A stretch of 64,000 bases of DNA from Spirosoma fluviale. GTDB taxonomy: Bacteria; Bacteroidota; Bacteroidia; Cytophagales; Spirosomataceae. A program made the position numbers and the translations under genes. The notes below the pieces were generated by a model. The model saw nothing but the letters and a program-made list of their open reading frames with translations, was not told the origin of the DNA and made no database searches. The DNA lies in assembly GCF_900230225.1 (NCBI RefSeq), contig NZ_OCNH01000001.1:1550001-1614000 (forward strand), read 5' to 3'. Of this stretch, positions 1-9,034 are shown piece after piece. Every line of letters starts with the position of its first letter. The stretch's first letter is position 1.

Positions 1-1134
1 AGCAAAACGGTTAGTCAGTATATCCGCGAAAATAAACTCCAGGTTGTTGGTGACCCCGTCCCTGATCGGGAGAAAGCCGATGCGATCGACTGGGATAACC
101 AATCTGATTTTGCCTTCAGCTATACCTTAGGTCTGGCGTCTGAATTCGATATTGATTTCAGCGACCTGCCAAGTGTTACCCAGTACGAAATTCAGGCTGG
201 CGAAACCGAAATCAACTCAACCATTGCTGATCTGCAACAGCGCTTTCACAACCACGCCCACGGCGAAGAAGTGAACGACGGCGATACCATATACGGCGAA
301 CTGAAGCAGGTTGATGGCCCATTTTCGGCAAAAACTGCTTTCCCAACCAACCAGATGGCCGAAGACGCCAAAGGTCAGTTTGTTGGTAAGAAAAAAGGTG
401 ATGTTGTAACGTTCGTACTGGAGCAGGCTTTCCCCGACGAGAAAGCACGGGCCAACGCAACGGGCGTGAAGAAAGAAGAAGCCGCCGACCTGACGGGTGA
501 GTTTACCTTTGAGGTTGACGACATTACCCGCCATGAGCCCGCTGAACTGAATCAGGAGTTCTTCGATAAAGTTTTGGGTGTTGGCACTGTTTCTGACGAA
601 GAGCAGTTCCGGACCAAAGTAGCCGAAATCATTAAAGGGAATTACGGCCGGGAGTCGGCTCAGTTGCTTCGGTTGGACATCGAGAAAACGCTGATCGACA
701 ACACGCCGATCCTGCTGCCTGATGAGTTCCTGAAGAACTGGCTGCTGGAGGTAAACGAAGGTAAGTTTACCCCCGAGCAGATTGATGAGCAGTACGATGA
801 GTTTACAAAGTCGGTTAAGCTACAGCTTATCAAAAATAAAATTGCCGAGAAAGCCGACATTAACGTTGAGTTCGACGAAGTACTCGCCGTAACGCGTCTG
901 ATGGTTCAGGAGCAGTTTGGTTTCATGGGTGGCGAAGATGAGGAGATGAACAAAACCATCGACCGCATTGCCCGCAATTACCTGATGGATGAGAAAAACA
1001 ATGGTCAGAACTACACCAATACGTTCAACCGGGTGTATGACGACAAAGTAATCGAATATACAAAAACACAAATAACGGTCGTCTCACAGGAGATCACCGT
1101 CGACGAATTCAAAGCCCTGGTTGAGAATCGTTAA
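1..1134 (+). CDS. tig: Trigger factor, 3' part (N-terminus outside window)
   Basis: The frame is open from base 1, so the gene enters from the left edge and only about 377 C-terminal residues are present. Trigger factor is the ribosome-bound chaperone with peptidyl-prolyl isomerase activity. The visible part fits the end of the ribosome-binding domain, a divergent FKBP-like PPIase segment (around FPTNQMAEDAKGQFVGKKKG) and the helical C-terminal chaperone arms. An internal ATG-like start at 271 would cut a domain and is not the real start. A strong hairpin follows, so the gene ends its transcription unit. Family assignment is from overall resemblance; the missing N-terminus prevents checking the ribosome-binding signature. 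Confidence 0.85.
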   Translation, partial: SKTVSQYIRENKLQVVGDPVPDREKADAIDWDNQSDFAFSYTLGLASEFDIDFSDLPSVTQYEIQAGETEINSTIADLQQRFHNHAHGEEVNDGDTIYGELKQVDGPFSAKTAFPTNQMAEDAKGQFVGKKKGDVVTFVLEQAFPDEKARANATGVKKEEAADLTGEFTFEVDDITRHEPAELNQEFFDKVLGVGTVSDEEQFRTKVAEIIKGNYGRESAQLLRLDIEKTLIDNTPILLPDEFLKNWLLEVNEGKFTPEQIDEQYDEFTKSVKLQLIKNKIAEKADINVEFDEVLAVTRLMVQEQFGFMGGEDEEMNKTIDRIARNYLMDEKNNGQNYTNTFNRVYDDKVIEYTKTQITVVSQEITVDEFKALVENR

Positions 1135-1156
1135 GTAAGTGTATGTTTAGTTTTTT

Positions 1157-1191
1157 AGACGGCCCGGTCATTGATCGGGCCGTCTTGTTTT
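1157..1191 (+). terminator. Rho-independent terminator after tig
   Basis: Perfect 10-bp stem AGACGGCCCG / CGGGCCGTCT with a 9-nt loop, followed by TGTTTT, 22 bases after the trigger factor stop codon. The T-rich tail overlaps the left outer arm of the nested palindrome that starts at 1189. Confidence 0.8.
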
Positions 1192-1403
1192 AACGTGAAT
1201 AATGGCCGCGTAGCGGCTTGATGTTTGTAGTAAAAGTGGCCCTCTGCTTCAATGGGCGTGCCGTAGGTACGCGACTCCTACCGATTGTTGCGTACCTACG
1301 GTACGCCCGGTGAAGCAGAGGACCACTTTTACTACAAACATTCCGTACCTAAGGCACTTAAATTGCTGATAGTCAAAGGATATGGTCCGTTATTCACGTT
1401 AAA
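1189..1403. repeat. MITE-like nested inverted repeat (about 215 bp)
   Basis: Two sets of inverted arms are nested. The outer arms, 1189-1207 and 1384-1403, match at 17 of 19 positions with one extra base (core TTTAACGTGAATAA). The inner arms, 1221-1272 and 1290-1341, are 52 bases each and match at 48 positions around a 17-base loop. No open reading frame fits inside. The architecture suggests a miniature transposable element or a mobile intergenic hairpin. No target-site duplication is obvious and no second copy is seen in the window. Confidence 0.6.
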
Positions 1404-1406
1404 CAG

Positions 1407-1433
1407 AGAAGGAGGCCCGCTGGGCCTCCTTCT
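1407..1433 (-). terminator. Hairpin terminator for the 1458-2495 lipoprotein gene
   Basis: Perfect 12-bp stem AGAAGGAGGCCC / GGGCCTCCTTCT with a 3-base loop, 25 bases beyond the stop of the minus-strand lipoprotein gene. On the minus strand it is followed by CTGTTTAA, a weak T tract. Confidence 0.65.
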
Positions 1434-1457
1434 ACTGTGCTCTTATAAGACAATGCG

Positions 1458-2495
1458 CTACTGATACTGAATGTACATAGGCTTGGGCGTTAACGCGAGT
1501 ACTTCGGCGGGCGTCATGATGCGGGAGCCGGGTTTGCGGAAGTCATTATCGTAAAATAGCTTGAAACCGGTGTATTGCACGGGTTCTTTCTGAATGTAGG
1601 CCAGATAAGAGTCCTTCTTGAGTACCGGTGGACCCCAGCCATCCATGTCCATCACAATCTGGACATTTGGATCAAGCTTGATATTTTTATAGTTTTTAAT
1701 CATCCCCTGCGTGAAGCGGTGTACCACCAGAATTTTAGGGGGAAGGTTATTTTCCTTTACGATCTTGCTCAAAAATTTGACCGCCTGGTTAACGTCTGCC
1801 GCATCGTACGACCCAATTTTCGTTCCTGGTTTTGCGCCTGTCACCATCGAAAACTCGGGGTCGATGCCCAAATGGACAAATGGAAGTTTCAGGTATTTGG
1901 TCATGTATTCCATTTCGGGGCCGAGGGGTGCGTGACCCCGCTGAATGTCCAGGAAAACGACCGCTTTATGATCATTACCCCATTTAAGTACTTTCTTGAT
2001 CGTTTTATCGGACATGCGCATTCGGTAGCCACCATCTTTACCAGGTGCGCCCTGGGCCGATGTAGCGACTAAATGAAGAGCAGGTAAAATCGGCGTTTCG
2101 GGGTCAGCTTTCTGCCAGTTTTTGATTTCCTCATCCAGCCGTTTCAGCATTTCATCTTTCGGGTATTTTCCCAAGACACCCATTTTTTTGGAGTGCGGAT
2201 TACCATAGTACGCGAAGATGCGGTATTTGGGAAGCAACGCACCGGCAGGAGGGGCGAAGGTAAGCGAATCGAGGGTAGAGTCGCCGGTAGAAACGGCCCC
2301 GGACGGACGCGATGCCGCAACTGGCCGGGCCGCCGGTGCTTCAGAGGAATCGGTTGGTGTAGTTTTGGCCGGACTCTTGGCGGATGCTTCCTGGGCAATG
2401 TTACCTGTCTTTGACGATTCGTCCTTTGATTGTGTTGAGCAGCTGGTAAGTTGACATAAAGTCAATACTGAAAGCGCAGCTAAAGAAAAGCGCAT
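1458..2495 (-). CDS. Hypothetical secreted lipoprotein
   Basis: The protein has 345 residues and a clear lipoprotein signal: basic start, hydrophobic stretch, lipobox LTSC with the cysteine at residue 19. A low-complexity Ser/Thr/Pro/Ala linker follows (about residues 20-70), typical of surface-exposed Bacteroidota lipoproteins. The rest is a globular domain of about 260 residues with blocks such as RIFAYYGNPHSKKMGVLGKY, VVFLDIQRGHAPLG and IVMDMDGWGPPVLKK. Alternating strand and helix segments with Asp at strand ends (LGIDPEF, VMDMDGW) suggest a TIM-barrel-like, perhaps glycosidase-like fold, but no family was recognised. It is a single-gene unit with its own terminator. Confidence 0.8.
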   Translation of the reverse strand: MRFSLAALSVLTLCQLTSCSTQSKDESSKTGNIAQEASAKSPAKTTPTDSSEAPAARPVAASRPSGAVSTGDSTLDSLTFAPPAGALLPKYRIFAYYGNPHSKKMGVLGKYPKDEMLKRLDEEIKNWQKADPETPILPALHLVATSAQGAPGKDGGYRMRMSDKTIKKVLKWGNDHKAVVFLDIQRGHAPLGPEMEYMTKYLKLPFVHLGIDPEFSMVTGAKPGTKIGSYDAADVNQAVKFLSKIVKENNLPPKILVVHRFTQGMIKNYKNIKLDPNVQIVMDMDGWGPPVLKKDSYLAYIQKEPVQYTGFKLFYDNDFRKPGSRIMTPAEVLALTPKPMYIQYQ

Positions 2496-2598
2496 ACTTT
2501 ATACGATAAATAAGATGTGATTCACAAAAAAAGGGTTACATCCCTAAGAGGAGGAATGCTAACCCTACGGTGCAAGTATAGAGTCTTATTGTAACTTT

Positions 2599-3219
2599 TC
2601 AAAGCATTAATTCACCTAGTCCCTGCCGAATGATGGAAAAGTTATCGTCTGTCGCATCTACAATTGTTGAGGCAACGTTGCCGCCATAGCCACCGTCAAT
2701 GACCATATCGACCTGATTTTGAAATTTCTCGAAAATTAATTCCGGGTCGGTCGAGTATTCGATAATTTCGTCTTCGTCCCGAATAGAGGTGGTAATAATC
2801 GGGTTACCCAACTCATGGACAATCTGGCGGGGAATATCATTATCCGGCACCCGGATACCAACCGTTTTCTTATTGGAGTTCAGGATTTTGGGGACGCTGC
2901 CGGTTGCTTCGAGAATAAACGTAAAAGGGCCGGGCAGTACTTTCTTCATCAGTTTGAAGGCCTGATTACTCAAACGGGCATAATCGGCAATGTGGCTCAG
3001 GTCGTAGCAGATAAAGGAAAAGTCGTTCTTGGCGGGCTTAATTCCTTTAATGCGTGCCACCCGCTCAACGGCCCGCGTATTATGAATATCACAGCCCATC
3101 CCGTAGATGGTATCAGTGGGGTAAATGATAACAGCTCCATCGCGCAGAGCCTTTACAATATGCTCTATACGGCGTGGATCAGGATTTTTTGGGTAAAGCT
3201 TAATGAATTCGGCAGACAT
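2599..3219 (-). CDS. Sua5/YciO/YrdC family protein (threonylcarbamoyl-AMP synthase-like)
   Basis: The protein has 206 residues and carries the YrdC-type signature [16 protein letters not shown], a [18 protein letters not shown] block and the later motifs VGIRVPDN and NPIITTSI. In this superfamily TsaC/Sua5 makes L-threonylcarbamoyl-AMP from Thr, bicarbonate and ATP for the t6A modification of ANN-decoding tRNAs; YciO is a close paralogue of less certain role. Length and the spacing of the basic motif look closer to YciO/TsaC without the Sua5 C-terminal domain. It is cytosolic. Upstream and downstream genes on the same strand are functionally unrelated. Confidence 0.85.
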   Translation of the reverse strand: MSAEFIKLYPKNPDPRRIEHIVKALRDGAVIIYPTDTIYGMGCDIHNTRAVERVARIKGIKPAKNDFSFICYDLSHIADYARLSNQAFKLMKKVLPGPFTFILEATGSVPKILNSNKKTVGIRVPDNDIPRQIVHELGNPIITTSIRDEDEIIEYSTDPELIFEKFQNQVDMVIDGGYGGNVASTIVDATDDNFSIIRQGLGELML

Positions 3220-3292
3220 GGTAAGGCGTAATTTATCGTTGACTGTATTTCTCCGCAGTCAGGAAAACCATACTACCTTAACTATAAACGGG

Positions 3293-4324
3293 TTAATCCA
3301 GTTTCGCCGAATGAAGTACCGGACTCCATTTAAGGTAATGCCGGTATAATTTATTGACAGGCAAGTGAAGTTTGCTCAATGCTAAAATTAGGTTACTTTG
3401 CCAGTCGGGTTGTTCAATGTGTTGTAACAGGTCGCCAAACTGAAGCGCTAAATCGAATTGTTCCACATAAAAAGCCTTTCGGATAAATCGCCTGATGCGG
3501 CTGGCCAGTGCCTGAAATTCGTCGGGGGTAACGCACCGCTCGAACGCTTTATGGCAAACGGCCAGTGTTGAGCGCAGCAGGGACGTATCCGTACTGATGA
3601 TCTGGGCTGAGAAGGAACTGGGTAAAAGGCGCTTCTGGGTCAGTACTTCGTCCAGGTAGGCGTAATGATACAACCGGGCCGAACGTACCCAGAAATCGAA
3701 ATCTTCGTAAGCCAGGGTTTCATCGTAGCCACCCAGTTCATTCAGCACATCCCGACGCATCATCATGGTTGGCGTACAGATAAAATAGGATTCCAGAATC
3801 GGCCTGAACACATTGCCGGTTGGTACCGGAGAACAGGCATGACCCTGAGCATCTACGGCATAATGTAGCGCCAGTTCATGGCCACTGCGGTCAATGTAAG
3901 TAGCATTGGAGAACACGACGGCATAAGGACCAGCCAGGTTTTCGAACTGGGCAACCTGTTTCGACAGGCGACCGGGAAGCAATACATCATCGGCCGATAG
4001 GTCGATTACATATCGGCCTTCGGCTAATGCCAATCCCTGATTAAACGCCCGGTTGAGGCCAAGGTTGACCGGGTTCTGAATGAATTGAATGGCTGGATAC
4101 TGTTGGGTAAACTCCGCAATACGCTCGGCCGACCGATCAAAACTACCATTGTCGATGACAATCAGTTCGACGTTCGGGTAGTCCTGATCAACAACCGATT
4201 GCAGCGCCTGATTTACGAAGGAGTGGTGATTATAGCAGGTACAAATAACACTCACCCAGGGCTTGATCTGGTTGAGAAATGGGCTCATTGGTAGGGGAGT
4301 GGATTGCCCGGTAACGGAAACCAT
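3293..4324 (-). CDS. Glycosyltransferase family 2 protein
   Basis: The protein has 343 residues. The GT-A nucleotide-sugar-binding region begins with VSVICTCYNHHSFVNQAL and continues with VELIVIDNGSFDRSAERI. The metal-binding DXD-like motif is in VIDLSADDVLLPGRL, and a later EDFDFWVR resembles the acceptor-side ED motif. There is no membrane segment, so it probably acts on the cytoplasmic face in polysaccharide or glycolipid synthesis; the sugar cannot be told. Two starts are possible, residue 1 or Met13; both keep the domain whole. No other glycan gene adjoins it. Confidence 0.85.
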   Translation of the reverse strand: MVSVTGQSTPLPMSPFLNQIKPWVSVICTCYNHHSFVNQALQSVVDQDYPNVELIVIDNGSFDRSAERIAEFTQQYPAIQFIQNPVNLGLNRAFNQGLALAEGRYVIDLSADDVLLPGRLSKQVAQFENLAGPYAVVFSNATYIDRSGHELALHYAVDAQGHACSPVPTGNVFRPILESYFICTPTMMMRRDVLNELGGYDETLAYEDFDFWVRSARLYHYAYLDEVLTQKRLLPSSFSAQIISTDTSLLRSTLAVCHKAFERCVTPDEFQALASRIRRFIRKAFYVEQFDLALQFGDLLQHIEQPDWQSNLILALSKLHLPVNKLYRHYLKWSPVLHSAKLD

Positions 4325-4499
4325 AAAACGGAAAGCTGGTGCTTTGTGACGTACTGACTAGCCTTGTTTTTAAGGCCGGTTGTTTACCAGTGCAAAGTAA
4401 AGTCTACTTGTGACCGACTTCGTAAATGTTTTTAGTTAACGGGTAAAAAGAAACGGCACGAAGTATAGAGCTTAAATATTGGCACGTTTTTGGCCTGTT

Positions 4500-4529
4500 G
4501 TCAACTAAGCAAGTTTGGTATTAGTTGAC
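4500..4529. promoter_or_regulatory. Inverted repeat in the yihY / glycosyltransferase gap
   Basis: Perfect 9-bp arms GTCAACTAA / TTAGTTGAC flank a 12-base spacer, in the 265-base gap upstream of the glycosyltransferase start and downstream of the YihY stop. No T tract follows on either strand, so an operator is at least as likely as a terminator. The rest of 4325-4589 shows no gene. Confidence 0.3.
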
Positions 4530-4589
4530 TGGAGCGCTAGTCCAATATTGTACAATAACATTTATGGGTTAGGTTTCACAAACGTCATC

Positions 4590-5546
4590 TCAAATTTCAG
4601 GGGTGGCGTTTGTCGTTTTAGCGGCTACATCGGGGCTTTGGTCGCCTTCAAGATCATAGAGGGCTACATTCATTTCAAAGCCCAGAATCAGTAACAGCGA
4701 AATTAAGTTTATCCAGATCATTAAGGCTATCAGGGTGCCGATGGAGCCGTACACTTTGTTATAGGAGCCAAAATTGGAGACATAATAAGAGAAGCCCAGG
4801 GTGGTAAGCACAATCAAAAGTGAAGACGTAACGGCACCGGGCGTAATAAAAACCCACTTCATCCGCACATCCGGACCATATCTATAAATAACGGAAACCG
4901 TCCCGACGAACACGGCGAACACAACAAGATACCGCGTAATGGCCAGTAAATTGATGAAAAGTGCATTGTTGAGCAACCCAAAATGGAGTAAATAGTCGCT
5001 GATAATGCCGCCAATGATTAGTACTACGACGGCTAAAATTAAAGCAAACGCTAGGGTAAACGTCAGGCCAATAGCCACCAGTCTGACTTTGAAAAAGCCT
5101 CGCCTTTCGTCTGAATGATACGAAGAGTTAAATGCCTGCATGAGCGCTACCAGCCCACTCGTGGCCGAGTACAGGGCCAGTAGAAAGCCGAAGGAAAGCA
5201 CCCCACTACGCGGGCGGCTTACAATGTCGCGGATGGTTGTATCAACGCTATTGAACGTGTTGCCGGGCAATACTTCCCGGAAAAAACCCATAATCTGCTC
5301 CTCCAGATCTGGGATGAACGTAATGAACGGGATAAGCGTAAAGAAAAAGATAACCGTTGGAAAAACTGCCAGAATCAGACTATAGGATACAGAAGCTGCC
5401 CGCTCACTGGTGTTGTTATCCGTAATCTGAGCCCACATTTTGGTCAGGAAAAAGTACCAGGTAATTCTGGAGTTGAAAGGGTAATGTTCATTCAGCCAGG
5501 TGCGGATGTTTCTCGACGGCTTACTATTCACTAACTTATCGAACAT
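4590..5546 (-). CDS. YihY/BrkB family inner-membrane protein
   Basis: The protein has 318 residues with about six hydrophobic segments and the family pattern: an N-terminal ERAASVSYSLILAVFPTVIF helix followed by FFTLIPFI, a GVLSFGFLLALYSATSGLVALMQAFN block and the late GSYNKVYGSIGTLIALMIWI segment. YihY (once called RNase BN) proteins are integral inner-membrane proteins of unproven function, possibly transporters. The C-terminal tail is polar and cytoplasmic. The thioesterase gene lies 36 bases upstream on the same strand, followed in turn by mltG, so the three may be co-transcribed. Confidence 0.85.
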   Translation of the reverse strand: MFDKLVNSKPSRNIRTWLNEHYPFNSRITWYFFLTKMWAQITDNNTSERAASVSYSLILAVFPTVIFFFTLIPFITFIPDLEEQIMGFFREVLPGNTFNSVDTTIRDIVSRPRSGVLSFGFLLALYSATSGLVALMQAFNSSYHSDERRGFFKVRLVAIGLTFTLAFALILAVVVLIIGGIISDYLLHFGLLNNALFINLLAITRYLVVFAVFVGTVSVIYRYGPDVRMKWVFITPGAVTSSLLIVLTTLGFSYYVSNFGSYNKVYGSIGTLIALMIWINLISLLLILGFEMNVALYDLEGDQSPDVAAKTTNATPEI

Positions 5547-5582
5547 AGGCTCTAGTGTGCAGTCATTACTTACAGGTTGAAC

Positions 5583-5996
5583 CTACTGCTCAAAAAAAGG
5601 TTTGGCTGCTTCTACTAATTCTGCCGGGGCCGAACACGGTCGGCCGGTTTCGGTACGAACAAAAACGAGGGTGGTCTGGCCCGTATTCAACAACTGGCCA
5701 TCCTGGTTAAAAATTTCGTATGCAAACATCAACCGGGTTTTAGGCATCTGCGGAATCGTAACCCGGATGGTAAGCAGGTCGTCGTATTTAGCTGGCCTGA
5801 TAAATCGGGAGTTCAGGTCATAGACGGGCATCGAAATGCCACTCGCTTCAATCTCTTTGTAGCTTAATCCCAGATTACGCAGGGCTTCGACCCGGCCTAT
5901 TTCATAAAAACGGGCATAGTTACCGTAGTAAACAATGCCCATTTGGTCTGTATCATAGTAACGAACCCGGATGTCTGTAACGTCGTAAGTAATCAT
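5583..5996 (-). CDS. Acyl-CoA thioesterase, hot-dog fold (YbgC/4HBT family)
   Basis: The protein has 137 residues, normal length for a single hot-dog domain. The diagnostic start VRYYDTDQMGIVYYGNYARF carries the catalytic Asp and the helix-start glycine of the 4-hydroxybenzoyl-CoA thioesterase class. RVEALRNLGLSYKE and TGQTTLVFVRTETGRP complete the pattern. These enzymes hydrolyse acyl-CoA or acyl-ACP thioesters in the cytosol; YbgC associates with the Tol-Pal envelope system in proteobacteria, but no tol genes are near. The gene is followed after 36 bases by yihY and preceded by mltG at a 4-base gap, suggesting an envelope-related operon. Confidence 0.85.
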   Translation of the reverse strand: MITYDVTDIRVRYYDTDQMGIVYYGNYARFYEIGRVEALRNLGLSYKEIEASGISMPVYDLNSRFIRPAKYDDLLTIRVTIPQMPKTRLMFAYEIFNQDGQLLNTGQTTLVFVRTETGRPCSAPAELVEAAKPFFEQ

Positions 5997-6000
5997 TGTA

Positions 6001-7038
6001 CTATTTCATGATCTGCATTCGTGTAAGGGCCTGCTGGTACAGGCGGGCGTTGGCCAGGTGTTCGGCCAGTGTCTTGGAGAAGGTGTGATACCCGTTGAAA
6101 CTGGCGTTCACGACAAAATATAGGTAATCATGCTGCTCGGCATTCAGCACGGCATCGATTGTCCCAGGAGCCGGTAGGTTGATCGGCCCTGGAGGCAAAC
6201 CGGCATACCGATACGTGTTGTAAGGCGAATCGACAGTTAGTTGCTTGTTTAACAACCGTCGAATGGTAAAATCACGCAGGGCAAAAATAACCGTTGGGTC
6301 CGCTTCGAGCTTGATGCCGCGCTTCAGTCGGTTGAGGTACACACCCGCTACCCGGGGCTGCTCGTCGCGTTTGTTGGTTTCGGCGGCTACGATGGAGGCC
6401 AGGATCTGAGTTTGGGTTTGGCTAAGTCCCAACTCTTTCGCTTTGGCCTGCCGCTCGGGGTTCCAAAATTTTTTGTATTCGGTACCCATCCGTTCCAGAA
6501 GGGCTTCGGGCTTGATTGTCCAGAAAAATTCGTAGGTGTTTGGTAAAAACAGGCAAACGATGGTGGTGGTGTCGAAGCCAAATTTCTGGCAGGTGGCCGG
6601 GTCGTTGAGCAGTTTGCCCAGTGCGTCGGGGCCAAACTCGAACTTGCTGCCCAGCCGCTGAATCAGGTCGCTTTTCTGACGCATGCTGTTGAACGTTACC
6701 GGCATTGCATCCTGGCTACCGCTACGCAGTTTGACGAGGGCCTCGCGGTTACCCATGCGCGGTTTGATCTCGTAGCGACCCTCTTTGACGCGCTCGGGGT
6801 AGCTCATCATTTTGGCCAGGAACCGGAACGACGTTTCGTCGTTGATGACTTTATGCGTCTTGAGCGTGTCCATGACCGACTCAAATGTAGCGCCCTTTGG
6901 AATAAGCAGCGCAAAGGTTTTATCATTATCCTGAACCAGCAGGTTCGGGCTTCTGAATACCTGCCAGAAGTAAAACGTAAAAGTTGTTAAAAGGATGGAT
7001 ACGGTGAGGAATAGACCGATTTGCAAATTACGAGACAT
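6001..7038 (-). CDS. mltG: Endolytic transglycosylase MltG
   Basis: MltG cuts nascent glycan strands in the periplasm and is thought to set peptidoglycan strand length. The protein (345 residues from the chosen start) has an N-terminal membrane anchor (LQIGLFLTVSILLTTFTFYF), a LysM-like region (LIPKGATFESVMDTLKTH) and the YceG catalytic domain with ILASIVAAETNK holding the catalytic Glu, KLEADPTVIFAL and YRYAGLPPGPI. I start at Met 7038 because the ten residues before it (from 7068) add nothing family-like ahead of a normal N-in anchor. The thioesterase gene follows after 4 bases. Confidence 0.9.
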   Translation of the reverse strand: MSRNLQIGLFLTVSILLTTFTFYFWQVFRSPNLLVQDNDKTFALLIPKGATFESVMDTLKTHKVINDETSFRFLAKMMSYPERVKEGRYEIKPRMGNREALVKLRSGSQDAMPVTFNSMRQKSDLIQRLGSKFEFGPDALGKLLNDPATCQKFGFDTTTIVCLFLPNTYEFFWTIKPEALLERMGTEYKKFWNPERQAKAKELGLSQTQTQILASIVAAETNKRDEQPRVAGVYLNRLKRGIKLEADPTVIFALRDFTIRRLLNKQLTVDSPYNTYRYAGLPPGPINLPAPGTIDAVLNAEQHDYLYFVVNASFNGYHTFSKTLAEHLANARLYQQALTRMQIMK

Positions 7039-7190
7039 AACGAAAATATAATTGATGAATAAAAACACTGGAATGCCGGTGATTAACCTAACTATCGGTT
7101 GTCACCTATTGCCTGTAGTTATTTATTCATTTTGCTTTATTCAGTTTAGATTGCGCAAATTTACGCCAAATCTGAATTAAGCTACTACCC

Positions 7191-7688
7191 ATGACTCGTG
7201 CATTCCTTCTTTTCCTTTCTATTGTTCTGGTTGCTTCCTGTCAGACCCGCGTCGATAGTCCCCGCAGCATGAATCCGGCGGCTGCCACCCGGCAAAAAGC
7301 CATTGACGAAATCCGGGAAGCCGACTATAATTTTAGTGTGCTTTCCGAAAAGCAGGGACTTGCCAAAGCCTTTACAACCTATGCGGCCGACGACGCCATT
7401 AAATTAAATGATGGAGCCGCTCCTACCGTCGGGTTCGATTCCATACGGGTGCAGATGAGCCGAATGCCCGCTAATGGTTCTGTACTGACCTGGCAGGTGC
7501 TTAAAGCCGATGCGGCACAGTCGGGAGAACTGGGCTATACATTTGGCCAGTGGATGCTGACCAGTAAAGACAATGCCGGTAAGCGAAAAACACAGTTCGG
7601 GGTTTACGTAACCGTCTGGAAACGCCAGCGAAACGGGCAGTGGCGGTTTGTACTGGACGGGGGAAACTCTACGCCGGAACCTAAATAA
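7191..7688 (+). CDS. Lipoprotein with SnoaL/DUF4440-like domain
   Basis: The protein has 165 residues with a lipoprotein signal (lipobox VASC, cysteine at residue 17). The mature part has the look of the NTF2-like DUF4440/SnoaL fold: a first helix (AIDEIREADYNFSVLSEKQGLAKAF), YAADDAIKLNDG, and C-terminal strands (YTFGQWML, FGVYVTVWKRQRNGQWRFVLD). This fold binds small molecules, but here the role is unknown. Divergent from mltG with a gap of about 150 bases. A perfect hairpin follows the stop codon. Confidence 0.75.
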   Translation: MTRAFLLFLSIVLVASCQTRVDSPRSMNPAAATRQKAIDEIREADYNFSVLSEKQGLAKAFTTYAADDAIKLNDGAAPTVGFDSIRVQMSRMPANGSVLTWQVLKADAAQSGELGYTFGQWMLTSKDNAGKRKTQFGVYVTVWKRQRNGQWRFVLDGGNSTPEPK

Positions 7689-7696
7689 TGCCCAAC

Positions 7697-7730
7697 AGAC
7701 CCGTAAGGTTTGACAAAACCTTACGGGTCT
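7697..7730 (+). terminator. Perfect hairpin after the 7191-7688 gene
   Basis: A perfect 15-bp stem, AGACCCGTAAGGTTT / AAACCTTACGGGTCT, with a 4-base loop, 8 bases after the stop. It lacks a good T tract (CTCAAAAATG follows), but position and stability fit termination or 3'-end protection. Confidence 0.6.
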
Positions 7731-7750
7731 CTCAAAAATGAATTGTAAAT

Positions 7751-9034
7751 TTGGGCGAACAAAATCAGGTTATTTTGGTCGTTTCCTCTCTTTTCAGGCG
7801 TCGTGCTGCACACGGGCCTTCCCTCTACACATTTTCGTTCTGGTTACTCTGCGTAAGTAACTTTCTGTTCTCTGCCAGTTTTCAGATGATGATTCCCGAA
7901 CTGCCCGGTTATCTCACAAAGCTGGGCGGACAGGAATACATCGGCTGGATTATCGCCTTATTCACTCTTACGGCTGGGGTCTCCCGACCGTTCAGCGGCA
8001 AAATAACGGACACCGTTGGCCGGGTGCCGGTGATGGCGTTCGGGTCGCTGGTTTGTTTTCTGTGTGGCTTCCTGTACCCCTATCTGCTCACAGTGGGTGG
8101 TTTTCTAACACTCCGGCTCATTCACGGCTTCTCAACGGGCACTAAACCCACGGCCACTTCGGCTTATGTAGCGGATATTGTACCGGCTACGCGTCGGGGC
8201 GAGGCTATGGGAACACTGGGGTTGTTTACGGCGATGGGCATGTCATTAGGACCCGCCATTGGTAGCTGGCTGGCCAATGATTACTCCATGAACGTCATGT
8301 TCTGGACTTCTTCAGCCTTTGCCCTGCTATCGATTGGTATTTTGCTGCAAATGACGGAAACGCTGCCCACGCCACAGCCGTTTCGATTTCGGCTGTTACG
8401 GTTGAAAAAAGATGAAATCTTCGATAAAAATGCCCTGCCGCCTTTCCTCGTTTTGTTGCTTCAGTCGTTCTCGTCGGGCGTTATCCTGACGGTTATTTCC
8501 GGCCTGAGCACATCGCTGGGCATTGCCAATAAGGGGTTGTTCTTTACGGTTTATACGGTGGCTTCGCTGGTTGTCCGACTGGTATTCAGCAAATCGTCGG
8601 ATCGGTATGGCCGGTTGCCGGTTCTGTTTATTTCGACGGTTGTACTGGCCGTCTCAATGGTGTTGTTGATCATCACCCAATCGCCGTTTATGTTTTGGGT
8701 GTCGGCCGTTTTCTACGGTATGTCGTGGGGGATGAACTCCCCGACGGTAACGGCCTGGACGGCCGATCTGAGTGATGAAAAAACGCGGGGCCGAGCAATG
8801 GCGACCATGTACATCGCCCTAGAAGCCGGAATTGGACTCGGGGCCGTGGCTGCGGGCTGGTTATTGAACCACATGAGCGGAGAAGCCGGTATCGATGCGT
8901 CGTTTGCGGTATCGGGTGTGCTCGCGCTGGTGGCTGTTACGTATTTGGGCTGGCTTTGGCATCAGCACCGGAAAACCCGCCACCGTCGAATGAATGATGC
9001 CGATGAAGTCGCTTTATTGGACGGTGAGCCCTGA
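7751..9034 (+). CDS. Major facilitator superfamily (MFS) transporter
   Basis: The protein has 427 residues and about 12 hydrophobic segments. The MFS motif between helices 2 and 3 is seen as GVSRPFSGKITDTVGRVPVM and its echo in the second half as KSSDRYGRLPVLFIS. Drug-efflux-type features include LRLIHGFSTGTKPTATSAYV and RRGEAMGTLGLFTAMGMSLG (motif C-like). Substrate unknown. The open frame begins with TTG at 7751; no ATG lies before FQMMIPELPG, which would remove the first helix, so a non-ATG start is likely. The stop overlaps the next start (TGATG), so the pair is translationally coupled. Confidence 0.85.
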   Translation: MGEQNQVILVVSSLFRRRAAHGPSLYTFSFWLLCVSNFLFSASFQMMIPELPGYLTKLGGQEYIGWIIALFTLTAGVSRPFSGKITDTVGRVPVMAFGSLVCFLCGFLYPYLLTVGGFLTLRLIHGFSTGTKPTATSAYVADIVPATRRGEAMGTLGLFTAMGMSLGPAIGSWLANDYSMNVMFWTSSAFALLSIGILLQMTETLPTPQPFRFRLLRLKKDEIFDKNALPPFLVLLLQSFSSGVILTVISGLSTSLGIANKGLFFTVYTVASLVVRLVFSKSSDRYGRLPVLFISTVVLAVSMVLLIITQSPFMFWVSAVFYGMSWGMNSPTVTAWTADLSDEKTRGRAMATMYIALEAGIGLGAVAAGWLLNHMSGEAGIDASFAVSGVLALVAVTYLGWLWHQHRKTRHRRMNDADEVALLDGEP

